Below are positions 27,415 through 36,270 of a stretch of DNA of 64,000 bases, one piece after another (the first letter of the stretch is position 1; each line of letters opens with the position of its first letter). The translations under genes were made by a program, and so were the position numbers. The stretch is taken from positions 58,345-122,344 of the forward strand of contig NZ_LWHG01000002.1 of the NCBI RefSeq assembly GCF_001625445.1. Reading direction: 5' to 3'. The notes below the pieces were generated by a model. The model was given only the letters and a program-made list of their open reading frames with translations, made no database searches and was not told where the DNA came from. Origin of the DNA: Haladaptatus sp. R4 (GTDB lineage Archaea; Halobacteriota; Halobacteria; Halobacteriales; Haladaptataceae).

Positions 27415-29775
27415 TCAGTCCGTGAGATCTGAGAGGAGGCGTTCGGCGAGTCCTTTGTCGAGCGGATCGTTCGCGTTGCCACACTGTGGCGACTGTACGC
27501 AGGAGGGACACCCCGATTCGCAGTCGCAGGCGCGAAGCATCTCCCACGTGCTTTCCATAAGCGATTCGATGGTTTCGTAGCCTTCACGGGTCAGTCCGAC
27601 GCCGCCGGGGTAGCCGTCGTAGATGAAGATCGTGCTCGTTTCGGTGTGCGGGTGAAGCGGCGTGGAGATACCGCCGATGTCGCTACGGTCACAGAGCAAG
27701 TCCAGCGGGAAGAGCGAAATCATCCCGTGTTCGGCGGCGTGAATCGCACCGTTGAAATCGCCGTCCATCGTCCGTAACTCGCGCTCGATGTCGTCCGGAA
27801 TCGTGAAGTAGAGCGCTTTGGTCCGGAGCGTGAGTTCCGGCAGATCGAGCGATTCGCGGCCGAGCGTCTCGTTTCGCTTCGCGTCCCGTCGCTCGAACCC
27901 GGTTATCTGCTCGCGCATCGTCACCTCGGCGAAGCGGACGGTACAGTCCTCGCGGGTCGAAAGCGTCTTCTCCGACAGGTCCGCCTCGACGGTTATCTCC
28001 TTGTCAGTGAGCGTCTTGGTGTGGTAGTCCGCCCACGTCGGCGAGAGTTCGGCCACGTCCCGCGACAGATCGAGGTCCACGACCTCGTAGGACTGACCCT
28101 GCTGGTGATAGATCGCGCCGCGATGGGCGTCGTTCAGCGCGTCGCTGAACGGGAGCGAGGCGATGACGTTTCCGTTCGAACGGTCCAACAGGTCGATCTC
28201 CCGGTCGTCGATGGTTCGCAGGCTCATTTCGTGTTGCGGGCTTCCGTCGCCGTCGTACGTCCAGCGGATGCCACCGTTCGTTTGGCGACGTTCGAGTTCC
28301 CCCCGCGATTCGAGGTCGGCGACGAGGTCGGGAAAGTTCTCGCCGAAGTACGCCCGGTCCTCGGGCGAGAGCCACGTTTCGCGGGCGGCGGAGACCACGT
28401 GTTCCGGGAGCAACTCCTCGTTCTCCGGGTTGACGACCGCCCGCTCCGGGTCGCCCGCGAAGAATTCGTCCGGGTTCGCCATTAGGTACTGGTCCAACTG
28501 ATCCTCGCCCGCGACGAGCGTAACGAGGCTGGCCTCGGTTCCGCGCCCGGCGCGTCCGGCCTGCTGGAATGCCGCCATGCGCGTACCGGGATAGCCGTCG
28601 AGAAGGACGGCGTCCAGGCCGCCGATGTCCACGCCGAGTTCCAGCGCGTTCGTGCTCCACGCGCCGCGAACCTCGCCGGAGTGAAGCCCACCTTCGAGTT
28701 CCCGGCGGCGCTCGTTCCGCAGGGCCGCCTGATACGCGGCGATGTCGTTGGCGAGCGAGCGCTCCCCCCTGTTCCTGAGTTCGTCCGCGCTCTCCATCGC
28801 GTAGCGTTCGGCACCCTGCCGGGAACGGGTGAACGCGAGCGTCTGGCAGTCGCGGGTGACGAGGTCGGCGAAGATGCGTTTGGTTTCGCCGTGATTCGAC
28901 TTTCGGCGTTTCGCGCCGCCGTAGCGGTCGTCCTCGTACTCCGGCGGGTTCCAGAGGAGCCAGTGGGTCGGTCCGGTGCGACTCGTGTTCTCGTCCACGA
29001 GGGCGAACGAGGACTCGGACTTGCCGGTCACGGCGCTCGCGTGTTCGACCGGATTGCCGATGGTCGCCGAACAGCAGACGAACTGCGGACTCGAATCGAA
29101 TCGGTCACAGACCCGTGCGAGTCGCCGCAGGACGAGGGAGACGTGGCTCCCGAAGACGCCGCGATACTCGTGCACTTCGTCGATGACGACCGTTTCGAGG
29201 CCCTTGAAAAACCAATCCCAGAGTCGATGGGCGTAGGGAAGCAGGGCGTAATGGAGCATGTCGGGCGTCGTGAGGACGACGGTCGGCCGTCGGTTTCGCA
29301 CGTCCCGTTTTTCGTTCTTGTCGAGTCGGCCGGTGTACTGGGCCACCGAGACGCGACTGCCGAACCCCAACTCGCGCGCGAGGCCGTCCAGTGTCTCCTC
29401 CTGGTCGTTGATGAGGGCGTTCTGTGGCGCGATGTAGAGGGTTCGTCCGCCGTGATCCATCGCGCGTTCGAACGCCGGGATGGTGTACCCCAGACTCTTC
29501 CCGCTCGCGGTTTGCGTGGCGATAACGACGTTTTCCCCGCCGCGAATCGCCTCGACTGCCTCGGCTTGGTGGCGATAGAGTCGGTCGATGCCACGGGTTT
29601 CGAGGGCGGATTCCAACCGCGATTCGAGGGGGATATCACGAAACTCGCCGTCGTTCCCCGGAAGCGTCTCGTGGCGGGCTATCTGCCCCTCGTAGTAGGG
29701 TCGCCCGCGCAACCAGTCGATGGTGTTCTGCACTGTGGGGTGTTTGGTAGTGGACGCTCTAACCGGTTTCGTCAC
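27415..29775 (-). CDS. DEAD/DEAH-box helicase with DUF1998 domain (Hrq1/MrfA-like)
   Basis: 786-residue superfamily 2 helicase. Motif I (IATQTASGKSLG), motif II (VVIDEVHEYRG), motif III (CCSATIGNP) and motif VI (QAGRAGRGTEASLV) are all present in order. The C-terminal half ends in a DUF1998 region with four Cys in CDCESGCPSCVQSPQCG, the zinc site of the Hrq1/MrfA group. Bacterial MrfA and yeast Hrq1 act on DNA crosslinks, so a repair role is likely but not proven for archaea. The upstream Arg-rich start MTKPVRAST is accepted; a shorter start is possible. It lies upstream of the 27365 gene on the same strand, separated by 49 bases. Confidence 0.92.
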   Translation of the reverse strand: MTKPVRASTTKHPTVQNTIDWLRGRPYYEGQIARHETLPGNDGEFRDIPLESRLESALETRGIDRLYRHQAEAVEAIRGGENVVIATQTASGKSLGYTIPAFERAMDHGGRTLYIAPQNALINDQEETLDGLARELGFGSRVSVAQYTGRLDKNEKRDVRNRRPTVVLTTPDMLHYALLPYAHRLWDWFFKGLETVVIDEVHEYRGVFGSHVSLVLRRLARVCDRFDSSPQFVCCSATIGNPVEHASAVTGKSESSFALVDENTSRTGPTHWLLWNPPEYEDDRYGGAKRRKSNHGETKRIFADLVTRDCQTLAFTRSRQGAERYAMESADELRNRGERSLANDIAAYQAALRNERRRELEGGLHSGEVRGAWSTNALELGVDIGGLDAVLLDGYPGTRMAAFQQAGRAGRGTEASLVTLVAGEDQLDQYLMANPDEFFAGDPERAVVNPENEELLPEHVVSAARETWLSPEDRAYFGENFPDLVADLESRGELERRQTNGGIRWTYDGDGSPQHEMSLRTIDDREIDLLDRSNGNVIASLPFSDALNDAHRGAIYHQQGQSYEVVDLDLSRDVAELSPTWADYHTKTLTDKEITVEADLSEKTLSTREDCTVRFAEVTMREQITGFERRDAKRNETLGRESLDLPELTLRTKALYFTIPDDIERELRTMDGDFNGAIHAAEHGMISLFPLDLLCDRSDIGGISTPLHPHTETSTIFIYDGYPGGVGLTREGYETIESLMESTWEMLRACDCESGCPSCVQSPQCGNANDPLDKGLAERLLSDLTD

Positions 29776-29845
29776 TGGTGAACGACACGATACGAACGAG
29801 TAGCACCGCGATTTGTGGGACGGTTTGGGTGGGAACCGTCGGCCG

Positions 29846-30223
29846 TCACTCTTCGTCCAAGGGCAACACGGACGGAATCGGGTCGACCATATCCTCCCCG
29901 TACGTCCAGGAGAGAATACCGTAGTCGGCGAGTCGCGGCAGGTGTTCCTGCTCCAGGCGAATCCGTACCCATTCCTGCTCGGATTGTGTTACGTCCGTTA
30001 CGGGTATTCCCTGAGAACGACTCGCGACGTTCGTCGCGAGCAGTGAAATCGGGGTCGCGGTTTCCTGCTCGGAAAGGAACAGTACGAGGTGGCGCCGTTG
30101 TTCGTTTTTGAGCAACTCGTACACCGCGTCCGGTGTGGAGAGGAGCACGTCCGGACCTACCGTATCCAAAAATTCCAGTAACTCCATGAGGACCCCCTGC
30201 CCGTCATTCGACGTGTTACCCAT
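29846..30223 (-). CDS. Winged-helix protein (DUF7344-like)
   Basis: 125 residues from the ATG at 30223 (MGNTSNDG); a GTG 14 codons earlier is possible. The segment YELLKNEQRRHLVLFLSEQETATPISLLATNVA and later QEWVRIRLEQEHLPRLADYGILSWTYG has the recognition-helix and wing pattern of haloarchaeal DUF7344-type HTH proteins (name from memory). The acidic end (DMVDPIPSVLPLDEE) is typical. It is divergent from the HalOD1/CHAT module with about 245 bases between the starts, and could regulate it; nothing in the sequence proves this. Confidence 0.7.
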   Translation of the reverse strand: MGNTSNDGQGVLMELLEFLDTVGPDVLLSTPDAVYELLKNEQRRHLVLFLSEQETATPISLLATNVASRSQGIPVTDVTQSEQEWVRIRLEQEHLPRLADYGILSWTYGEDMVDPIPSVLPLDEE

Positions 30224-30425
30224 ACCCGTTTTACTACGCTCGGAAGTATGAATCACCCGATACACGAGGATTTATTTGCTAAACGAATAATGTTGATTTT
30301 TAAAATATAATACGAATATGCTGGGACGGGGCGACGGTAAACGCCGACCCAAAACGGTAGTGATCGGGACTGGTTTTCGTATCGGATAGTGAACTCATAC
30401 GGTATCGAATCTCGATCTGAAACAC

Positions 30426-30439
30426 CAAAAGCGCTTTTG
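30426..30439. promoter_or_regulatory. Perfect 14-bp palindrome at the TATA position of the HalOD1/CHAT module
   Basis: CAAAAGCGCTTTTG is a perfect palindrome lying 29-42 bases before the ATG at 30468, which is where the TATA box of a leaderless gene belongs. It could be an operator overlapping the core promoter. A related AAAAAGCTA lies 31-39 bases before the start of the small gene at 33751. Confidence 0.45.
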
Positions 30440-30467
30440 ACTGTCGGCGTAGTACAACTACAGAGCT

Positions 30468-31417
30468 ATGGGTTCAATGGAGGAGAGTGCTACATCGCCG
30501 TTCATGTGTGGTGTAGAGGAGCCGATGAGGTTCCACTACGATTGGGGAAGTGACGAAGCGCTCGGTTCGTTTATCGTTCAGCGAATGGTGGAGTGTTCGG
30601 GGGTGAGTTCCACCGAAATTCCGGAGCCGCTGTACGGGTGTATCGACCCCGACGCGCTGGAGGAGTTGTTCCAACCGCTCGCCGACGGAACGGCCCGCGC
30701 GAGCGGAAAGTTGACGTTCATGTTCGCAGGTCACTACATCACCGCCAGCAGCGACGGGACGGTCGAAATCGAATCCGAACTCGGTCGGTTGAAACGGACC
30801 GGTGGTAATCTACTGCTCACCGGCGACGTTCCGGCGGATCTATTCGAGGAGTTGAGCGTGCAGTTCTTGGGCGCGCCATCCAACGACAGGACCCACCTGT
30901 TCGCGCTGTACGGGCGGGACGTGGACGTGGCTCGGAAGCGTCTTTCACGTGCCAACGCAAATCCCGCTCAAGCGCACATCCTGACCCACGAAGTGGCGGT
31001 GCGCTCGGCGACGCAAGCACAATCGAACGCGTTTTCGGACCGACTGTCCGCCTCGTCCGTGGAAGGGTCGCTCGACGACTTCCAAACCGCGATTCAAGAC
31101 GAATTATTGGAACTTCAGTACGAGAATCGGGGATTCGAGCCCGGGGAGTTACGGTTCTGTTTGGATTCGCTACAGTTGCTTTCGAACGAGGAAGGGTCGG
31201 ATGCTGTGGAACGTCCTTGCGGAAGATCACGGAAACCGTCGAGGAACTGTCCGGAATCGGTCAGTACATCTTCCCAGGTGCGTTCGATTCGGATTCCGTT
31301 CAAGCCGTAGAGCCGTTGTTCGACGTAACGATCGAACTGAAGCTCGACCCGGACGGACCGAAGCAGCGATGGCATCTGCACGAGACGAGCCACACGACGA
31401 CGTGGTTCCCGCTCTGA
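30468..31417 (+). pseudogene. HalOD1 output domain protein with DUF7504-like C-terminus, frameshifted
   Basis: About 316 residues if one T is restored at 31213-31216. The N-terminal FHYDWGSDEALGSFIVQRMV, then YGCIDPDALEELFQPLADGTA and FMFAGHYITASSDGTVEIE, is the HalOD1 output domain of haloarchaeal signalling proteins. The rest (GGNLLLTGDVPADLFEELSVQ ... THLFALYGRDVDVARKRLS) resembles the DUF7504-type ATPase-like fold I know from haloarchaeal neighbours of CHAT genes. The broken frame would end in ERPCGRSRKPSRN; the other frame gives the sensible end RKITETVEELSGIGQYIFPG and FDVTIELKLDPDG. It precedes the CHAT gene by 93 bases. Signal sensing followed by protease control is an inference. Confidence 0.78.
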
Positions 31418-31510
31418 CGTTTTTCGGCCGGGGTGCCGACGGAGTTTCGCACCCCACCGTCGACGGTATCGTCGTAGCGCTACAGCCCGAAACCGAGCCC
31501 TCAATGTGAA

Positions 31511-33580
31511 ATGAAACCGATATTTCGACAGAGTGTCGAGCAAACGGGGTTGACCATCGTCGACCCCATTCACCGACGCCAGTTCCCGATTCGGACGCCG
31601 ACCTCCGTCAGTCCGCTTCCGGCGGACGACGACCAGTTCTACTTCCCGGTCGACAACGCGGCGGAAATCAGGACGGACAAACTCGTCCTCCCGTACATCG
31701 TCATCACGCACGTCCGTTCGTTGGACGGCACGGTTCTGGCGGAAGCCGGTGAGTTTTCGTACGAACAGTTCCCCGAAGGCGAGTATCTCGTCGAACTGAA
31801 CGCGCCGATTCGAATCTATCTGCGGGTTGCCGGTGAGTTGACCATCGCGTCATCGACCGACAGGATGGAGTTCGATTTCGGGACGGAAACGGTGGTCCGA
31901 ATCGGGGCACGGTCGTATCACGAACACCCCGAGGGGACCGTGACGACGACGGCGGAACCGGCGGACGTGATGGCCGCCGTCTCCGCGTTCGGATCGTCAC
32001 TGAAGACGCTGAGTTGTGAGCGGTCGTTGCCGTCGCTCAGGGGTCATCCCCCGAAGATCGAACTCGGGGACGAACTACACGTTCCAGACGGACTGACTCC
32101 GCCGGAGACGGGTGTTCGGATAGAACTCCCGCCGGAACTGCCGATGATCTATTCGGCGAGTTCGCTCGCCTACTATCTGGGAGCAACCGTCGTTCCGGGC
32201 GAGGAACCGAGGCTCGTGACGGACCGGGGATTCGTTCACCCGCTCGACCACCCGGAACGCGGGTACGAGGGTGAGATCGAACGCGTGCTCGTCCAATCGT
32301 TGTTCTTCGACTGTGTGACGCGAACCGAAGGGTTGTACCAGATACCGCTTCACGAGCGGCAGGTGGTCGAACCGCTCCTCGACGTGTCGTTCGAGGAGTT
32401 GTACGAACGCGACCTCGCGGAACAAGTCGAGACTTATCTCGACATTCCGTTCGACGTTATCCGAGAACACGTGCCGACGTGGCTGTTATCGACGACCGTC
32501 ACGAACGATATCGCCAACGTCGAGACGATTCCGTATCTGGTGAACAACCTGTCGCTCATCTCGACGCCGGAGGAGAACCATCGCAGGTCGATACCGAAGA
32601 CGCCGGATCCGATCGACAGCTTCCTGCGAGGGACGGAAACACAGAGAGGGCAACAACAGACGACGTCCGACCCGTACGTCGCACCGACGTCGACGGACGC
32701 ACTGGAACACGCGTGGCTCGGTCACGGGATGCCTATCGGCGCGAACAAACTGATCAAATCCGCCTTCGAGAACAAACTGGAGCGGTCGTCATCGACGGAG
32801 GGTATCGACATCACGGTGGTCTGTAACGAACAGGAGATGAGTCCGGAGTTCGACGCCGGGGACGACCTCTACGGCAAACGGGACGAACTCGCGTTCGATA
32901 TCGACGTGCATCGGAACCTCTCGACGGACGAACTGGAGTCGGTGCTCACCACCCCCACAGACTTCCTCCACTACATCGGTCACATCGAGGAGGGCCGTTT
33001 CATCTGTGCCGACGGGGAACTCGATATCGAATCGGTCGACGATGTCGCGGTCGATACGTTCCTGTTGAACGGTTGTCGGTCGTACGAACCGGGAATCCAA
33101 CTCATCAACTCCGGGAGCATCGGCGGCATCGTCACCTACAGCGAAATCGCGAACAAAAGCGCGATACCCATCGGCCGAACCATCGCGCGCCTTCTCAACC
33201 GGGGCTTCTCGCTTCGATCCGCTCTCGTGATCGTTCGGGAACAGCAACTGGTCGGCAATCAGTACATCGTCGTCGGCGACGGCAGCATCGAGATCGCACA
33301 GAGCGAGAGCGGGACGCCGTACCTCTGTCATCTCGACGCCGACTGTGAGGACGGATACGAGTTACGACTCACGTCGTATCCGACCGTCGATTCGGGGATG
33401 GGTTCCCTGCTGACCCCCTTCATCAACGATGTCGAGACGTATTTCTTGAACGGCGGAGAAGTGAATACGTTTCACGTGGAGAAGGAAGCGCTGATTCAGT
33501 TCCTCCGTCTCGAACAGACGCCGATCATTATCGACGGCGAACTCACGTGGTCGACCGAATTAAATCTCGAATCGCTGTAA
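31511..33580 (+). CDS. CHAT-domain caspase-like protease
   Basis: 689-residue protein with an N-terminal region of unknown fold (about 1-390) and a C-terminal CHAT-type peptidase domain. The catalytic dyad is visible: His in DFLHYIGHIEEG (His491 by my count, with a second His at 487) and Cys in FLLNGCRSYEPG (Cys522). Both fit the CHAT pattern (H in hHxxGH, Cys in hNxCRS). CHAT proteases are relatives of caspase and separase and act in bacterial and archaeal immunity and cell-death pathways. Downstream the conserved GSIGGIVTYSEIANKSAIPIG and FLRLEQTPIIIDGELTWSTE segments complete the haloarchaeal form. It has no signal peptide or membrane helix. The N-terminal domain is probably the regulatory or target-binding part. 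Confidence 0.82.
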   Translation: MKPIFRQSVEQTGLTIVDPIHRRQFPIRTPTSVSPLPADDDQFYFPVDNAAEIRTDKLVLPYIVITHVRSLDGTVLAEAGEFSYEQFPEGEYLVELNAPIRIYLRVAGELTIASSTDRMEFDFGTETVVRIGARSYHEHPEGTVTTTAEPADVMAAVSAFGSSLKTLSCERSLPSLRGHPPKIELGDELHVPDGLTPPETGVRIELPPELPMIYSASSLAYYLGATVVPGEEPRLVTDRGFVHPLDHPERGYEGEIERVLVQSLFFDCVTRTEGLYQIPLHERQVVEPLLDVSFEELYERDLAEQVETYLDIPFDVIREHVPTWLLSTTVTNDIANVETIPYLVNNLSLISTPEENHRRSIPKTPDPIDSFLRGTETQRGQQQTTSDPYVAPTSTDALEHAWLGHGMPIGANKLIKSAFENKLERSSSTEGIDITVVCNEQEMSPEFDAGDDLYGKRDELAFDIDVHRNLSTDELESVLTTPTDFLHYIGHIEEGRFICADGELDIESVDDVAVDTFLLNGCRSYEPGIQLINSGSIGGIVTYSEIANKSAIPIGRTIARLLNRGFSLRSALVIVREQQLVGNQYIVVGDGSIEIAQSESGTPYLCHLDADCEDGYELRLTSYPTVDSGMGSLLTPFINDVETYFLNGGEVNTFHVEKEALIQFLRLEQTPIIIDGELTWSTELNLESL

Positions 33581-33616
33581 AAACGCGTCTCACTTGAATC
33601 GCTGTGACAGAACTCG

Positions 33617-33751
33617 TTATCGGATGGTTCCACAGCCAGCGGCAGCCACGTTACCCGTCTGGGTAAGCAGCAAGCAGATGGCGAACAGCACGCCGATCAT
33701 TCGTGGGTTCTCGGTCAGGTACGTCGTTAACGTGTCATTGCTCTCGGACAT
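33617..33751 (-). CDS. Small hydrophobic peptide gene (DUF7503-like)
   Basis: A 44-codon gene, found by translating the minus strand: it opens MSESNDTLTTYLTENPRM, then a hydrophobic segment IGVLFAICLLLTQTGNVAAAG, and ends CGTIR with TAA at 33617. The Tyr-Leu-Thr-Glu-Asn-Pro-Arg-Met motif with a following helix is the pattern I associate with the haloarchaeal DUF7503 family (name from memory). It converges on the CHAT gene, 36 bases after its stop, so the two form a tight module. A role as membrane-active effector or CHAT substrate is speculation. An AAAAAGCTA element sits near its promoter position. Confidence 0.7.
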   Translation of the reverse strand: MSESNDTLTTYLTENPRMIGVLFAICLLLTQTGNVAAAGCGTIR

Positions 33752-34193
33752 CACATCTGATCCCTGGCACCCCGGGAGAATAGCTTTTTCTAAATGATAA
33801 CTAGAGGAAATAAATTAGAATATGTCTACCCATCCCAAGAGAAACTAGACCGTGCCGGGAAGTAGTCCCTCACGGACGTTTCGAATGGGGTGATTTCCCT
33901 TTCGACGCGGCGTTCTCATTGCTGTGTATCCCCTAATGTTGACTATCCACTTGAGTAACCACCGATTACGTGCCGTAATCGGGCTGTCGCGCCTCTTCCG
34001 AGAGAGAAGGACCGCTCGACGGGAGAATCGTGTCGTTCCACGTCCCACTACTGGTCGGTAACGTCTCGAATCACGACGACCCGCCAAAACGTATATTGCC
34101 CAAAAAAGTAGGAGTACTTCAAAATATCGACCAGTTTTCCGAAGAAAATTTTAAGGAAATCGGAACCGATTGTGGTTTTCGGGGTTAGAAACC
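33752..34193. other. 442-bp intergenic region before the Dps-like ferritin gene
   Basis: No gene can be supported here; a minus-strand frame at 33845-34087 is Arg-rich and looks like a shadow. It holds a perfect 8-base inverted repeat (33962-33982) and, near the right end, AT-rich tracts (AAATATCG, ATTTTAAGG at about 34147-34155) that look like the promoter of the 34194 gene. The stretch 33780-33830 is also AT-rich and should carry the promoter of the small peptide gene on the minus strand. Confidence 0.5.
33962..33982. repeat. Inverted repeat, 8-base arms
   Basis: CCGATTAC, a 5-base centre (GTGCC) and GTAATCGG form a perfect inverted repeat in the non-coding gap. It could be an operator or an RNA hairpin; there is no other clue. 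Confidence 0.5.
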
Positions 34194-34820
34194 ATGTCAG
34201 ATAGTAAAAAGCACGGCTCCGGAAGCGTTTCGCCGGGGGACACGAGCGATCGAGTGGGAATGCAGGTGATCCGTGAGCGGGGTGGCAATCCGGAGGAGAT
34301 CCGTGAGACGCTCATCGACGCAATCGGGGCGGAATTCTCCACGTACTACTACTACACCAACCTCCGAACCCATCTCGCGGGCTACGAGGACTACAAGGAG
34401 ATCACCGAGGACGCGCGACTCGAAGACCGGTCGCACTTCGAACTCGTGATGCCACGCGTGTACGAACTCGGCGGACACATCCCCGTCGACATCGGCGACT
34501 TCATGAATCGCGCGAGTTGCCCGCACGCCGAACTGCCGGACGACCCGACGGCGGAGAACATCCTCGAAGTCCTCCTCGAAGCGGAGCGCTGTGCGATCCG
34601 AACGTGGTCCGAAGTCTGTGATATGACGCAGGACTGTGATCCGCGCACCTACGACATGGCGAGCAGGATCCTGCAGGAGGAGATCGACCACGAGGCGTGG
34701 TTCATCGAACTGCTCTCGATGGAGCGCGACGGCGAGGTCAACCCCGCCGGTCACTTCGTCCGCGATCAGCCCGGAGACGCGCCGTACTCCAAGAACCGCT
34801 CGTTCAACGACTCCGCGTGA
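34194..34820 (+). CDS. Dps-like ferritin-family protein (DPSL type)
   Basis: 208 residues from the ATG at 34194, which directly follows an AT-rich promoter. A ferritin-like four-helix bundle is recognisable: [21 protein letters not shown] (first Glu), [21 protein letters not shown] (ExxH), then [15 protein letters not shown] (Glu) and [15 protein letters not shown] (ExxH-like). The Cys in RASCPHAEL and [12 protein letters not shown] match the cysteine pair of the archaeal DPSL (Dps-like or thioferritin) group. These proteins oxidise and store iron and protect DNA from peroxide. The neighbours, a ferredoxin and a SOUL heme-binding protein, fit an iron and redox theme. Confidence 0.82.
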   Translation: MSDSKKHGSGSVSPGDTSDRVGMQVIRERGGNPEEIRETLIDAIGAEFSTYYYYTNLRTHLAGYEDYKEITEDARLEDRSHFELVMPRVYELGGHIPVDIGDFMNRASCPHAELPDDPTAENILEVLLEAERCAIRTWSEVCDMTQDCDPRTYDMASRILQEEIDHEAWFIELLSMERDGEVNPAGHFVRDQPGDAPYSKNRSFNDSA

Positions 34821-34877
34821 GCGTCCGGTTCCCGACCGATTTCCGGCCGACAACCACATTTTCTTCCGTCCGTAACT

Positions 34878-35246
34878 GTGCCCGTGAGTTCCTACACCGT
34901 CGAAATCGAAGTCCCCGCCGATTGCGACATCGAACAGGCGGGCGAGACGGTCGAAATCGACGTTCCGGAGGACGAGTACATCCTCGCCGTCGCCCGAAAT
35001 CAGGGCCTCTGGCTCCCCGCCGACTGCCAACAGGGGTGGTGTACCACCTGCGCGGCCGAACTGCTCTCCGGTGACGTGGACCAGTCCGACTCCCAGCGCT
35101 ACTTCGACGTGGACCGCGAGGAGGACATGATCCTCCCGTGCACCGCGAAACCCTGCTCGGACCTCTCGCTGGAAGCCTGCCAGTACGAGGAGATGCTGGA
35201 CCATCGGGCCGACCACGACAAGCCGCCCGGAACCTCGAAACGATGA
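34878..35246 (+). CDS. Plant-type [2Fe-2S] ferredoxin
   Basis: 122 residues from a GTG start at 34878 (a GTG two codons later is also possible). The ligands are three Cys in DCQQGWCTTCAAEL, in a CxxxxCxxC spacing, and the fourth in LPCTAKPC, the normal plant-type pattern. Halophilic adaptation shows in the acidic surface (EDEYILAVARNQG, DVDREEDMI). The extra Cys in AKPCSDLSLEACQY are not ligands in the classic fold. It could donate electrons to one of the oxygenases or reductases of this genome. It lies 57 bases after the DPSL gene on the same strand. Confidence 0.92.
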   Translation: MPVSSYTVEIEVPADCDIEQAGETVEIDVPEDEYILAVARNQGLWLPADCQQGWCTTCAAELLSGDVDQSDSQRYFDVDREEDMILPCTAKPCSDLSLEACQYEEMLDHRADHDKPPGTSKR

Positions 35247-35330
35247 CGACGTGGGACGGCCTCTCGAAAGGATTCTGTCTCGTTCTAGTTGGGGAGTAGG
35301 TACTTGCCCGTCCCCGGCGTATGTCATTCG

Positions 35331-35948
35331 ATGGCACGAATCAGCAGAACGCTCGCGCTCGGGACCGCCGTGGCGCTCGGTGCCGCGTGGGTCGGGTGGG
35401 GGGCGTACATTCGACGGAAGACTGACCAGGTGCCGTACACGACCGCGCTGCACGTCGACGGGGTGGAGATCCGGCGGTATCCGGACACCGTGGTGGCGCG
35501 GACGACGGCCGACACCCAGAACGAAGCGTTCCAACGGTTGTTCCGTTACATTCAGGGGGACAACCGGTTGGGAGAGGAGATCGAGATGACCGCGCCGGTG
35601 TCCACCGACTCCGAGACGATCGAGATGACGGCACCCGTCGCGTCCGAACCCTCTGAAACGGGCATGGAGATGTCGTTTTTCCTGCCGGGCGAGTACACGG
35701 CGGAAGGCGCGCCCAAACCGACCGACGAAGCCGTCTCGGTCGAAGCCATCGGCGCGCGAACCCTCGCGGTGCGCTCGTTTTCGTGGTACGCGACGGCGGA
35801 TCGGGTCGAGGAAAACCGACAGCGGTTGTTCGACACCCTTTCGGCACACGACTTGACGCCGAACGGCGAGTCGTTCCTGTTGCGATACGACGACCCGTGG
35901 ACGCCGCCGTTCATGCGCCGGAACGAGATTGCCGTGGAGTTGGAGTGA
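35331..35948 (+). CDS. SOUL heme-binding family protein with N-terminal anchor
   Basis: 205 residues from the ATG at 35331. A hydrophobic N-terminal helix (TLALGTAVALGAAWVGWGAYI, residues about 7-27) is a membrane anchor or signal. The SOUL domain follows: VPYTTALHVDGVEIRRYPDTVVARTTA, EIEMTAPVSTD and IEMTAPVASEPS, the two EMTAPV repeats being diagnostic, and later SFLLRYDDPWTPPFMRRNEI. SOUL proteins bind heme or porphyrins; in archaea no physiological role is established. It sits next to a ferredoxin and a Dps-like ferritin. Confidence 0.9.
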   Translation: MARISRTLALGTAVALGAAWVGWGAYIRRKTDQVPYTTALHVDGVEIRRYPDTVVARTTADTQNEAFQRLFRYIQGDNRLGEEIEMTAPVSTDSETIEMTAPVASEPSETGMEMSFFLPGEYTAEGAPKPTDEAVSVEAIGARTLAVRSFSWYATADRVEENRQRLFDTLSAHDLTPNGESFLLRYDDPWTPPFMRRNEIAVELE

Positions 35949-36270
35949 GATCGGCGTCCAACTTCCGCTGATACGGGTTGTGTTGTTGTGGACGATGCGT
36001 GTCGTCCTCAGTGGGGCGTACTCTGCGCGCGACGATTTTCACAGCAAATATAGTCGGAATATCGGGGGACTGGAGCGTGATCGGGGCGGTGTCGGCAGTA
36101 TGAATACTACCGCATCGTCCGGAGTGCCTTAGCTACCTTAAACACATACCATCACGACGATGTCGTGCGATTTCCGCAATCCGAGCGGCGAGTCCACAAA
36201 TTAAAAATCATTGATAGCATCTGTCTTAGCGTTACTTATAAATAGGAGGATGGCTCTCACATCGAGTACA
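35949..36270. other. 322-bp promoter region of the leu/ilv cluster
   Basis: No gene seen. The last 140 bases are clearly AT-richer, ending in a TATA-like TTACTTATAAATA near 36231-36243. A 12-base palindrome, AGTAT-GA-ATACT (36097-36108), lies upstream. The ATG at 36271 is about 28 bases after the TATA element, so the leuA mRNA is probably leaderless. Confidence 0.6.
36234..36243 (+). promoter_or_regulatory. TATA box of leuA
   Basis: ACTTATAAAT lies 28-37 bases before the ATG at 36271, inside an AT-rich stretch of about 60 bases. The spacing fits a leaderless transcript. Confidence 0.55.

Noticed and set aside
28681..29781. 366-codon plus-strand frame inside the helicase gene
   Set aside because: Antisense to a well-conserved helicase with intact motifs.
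33845..34087. Minus-strand frame of 80 codons in the gap before the Dps-like gene
   Set aside because: Arg-rich, no hydrophobic core or motif, and it covers the inverted repeat; probably chance.
34197..35849. 550-codon open frame on the minus strand opposite the Dps-like, ferredoxin and SOUL genes
   Set aside because: All three plus-strand genes have clear domains; the antisense frame has none.
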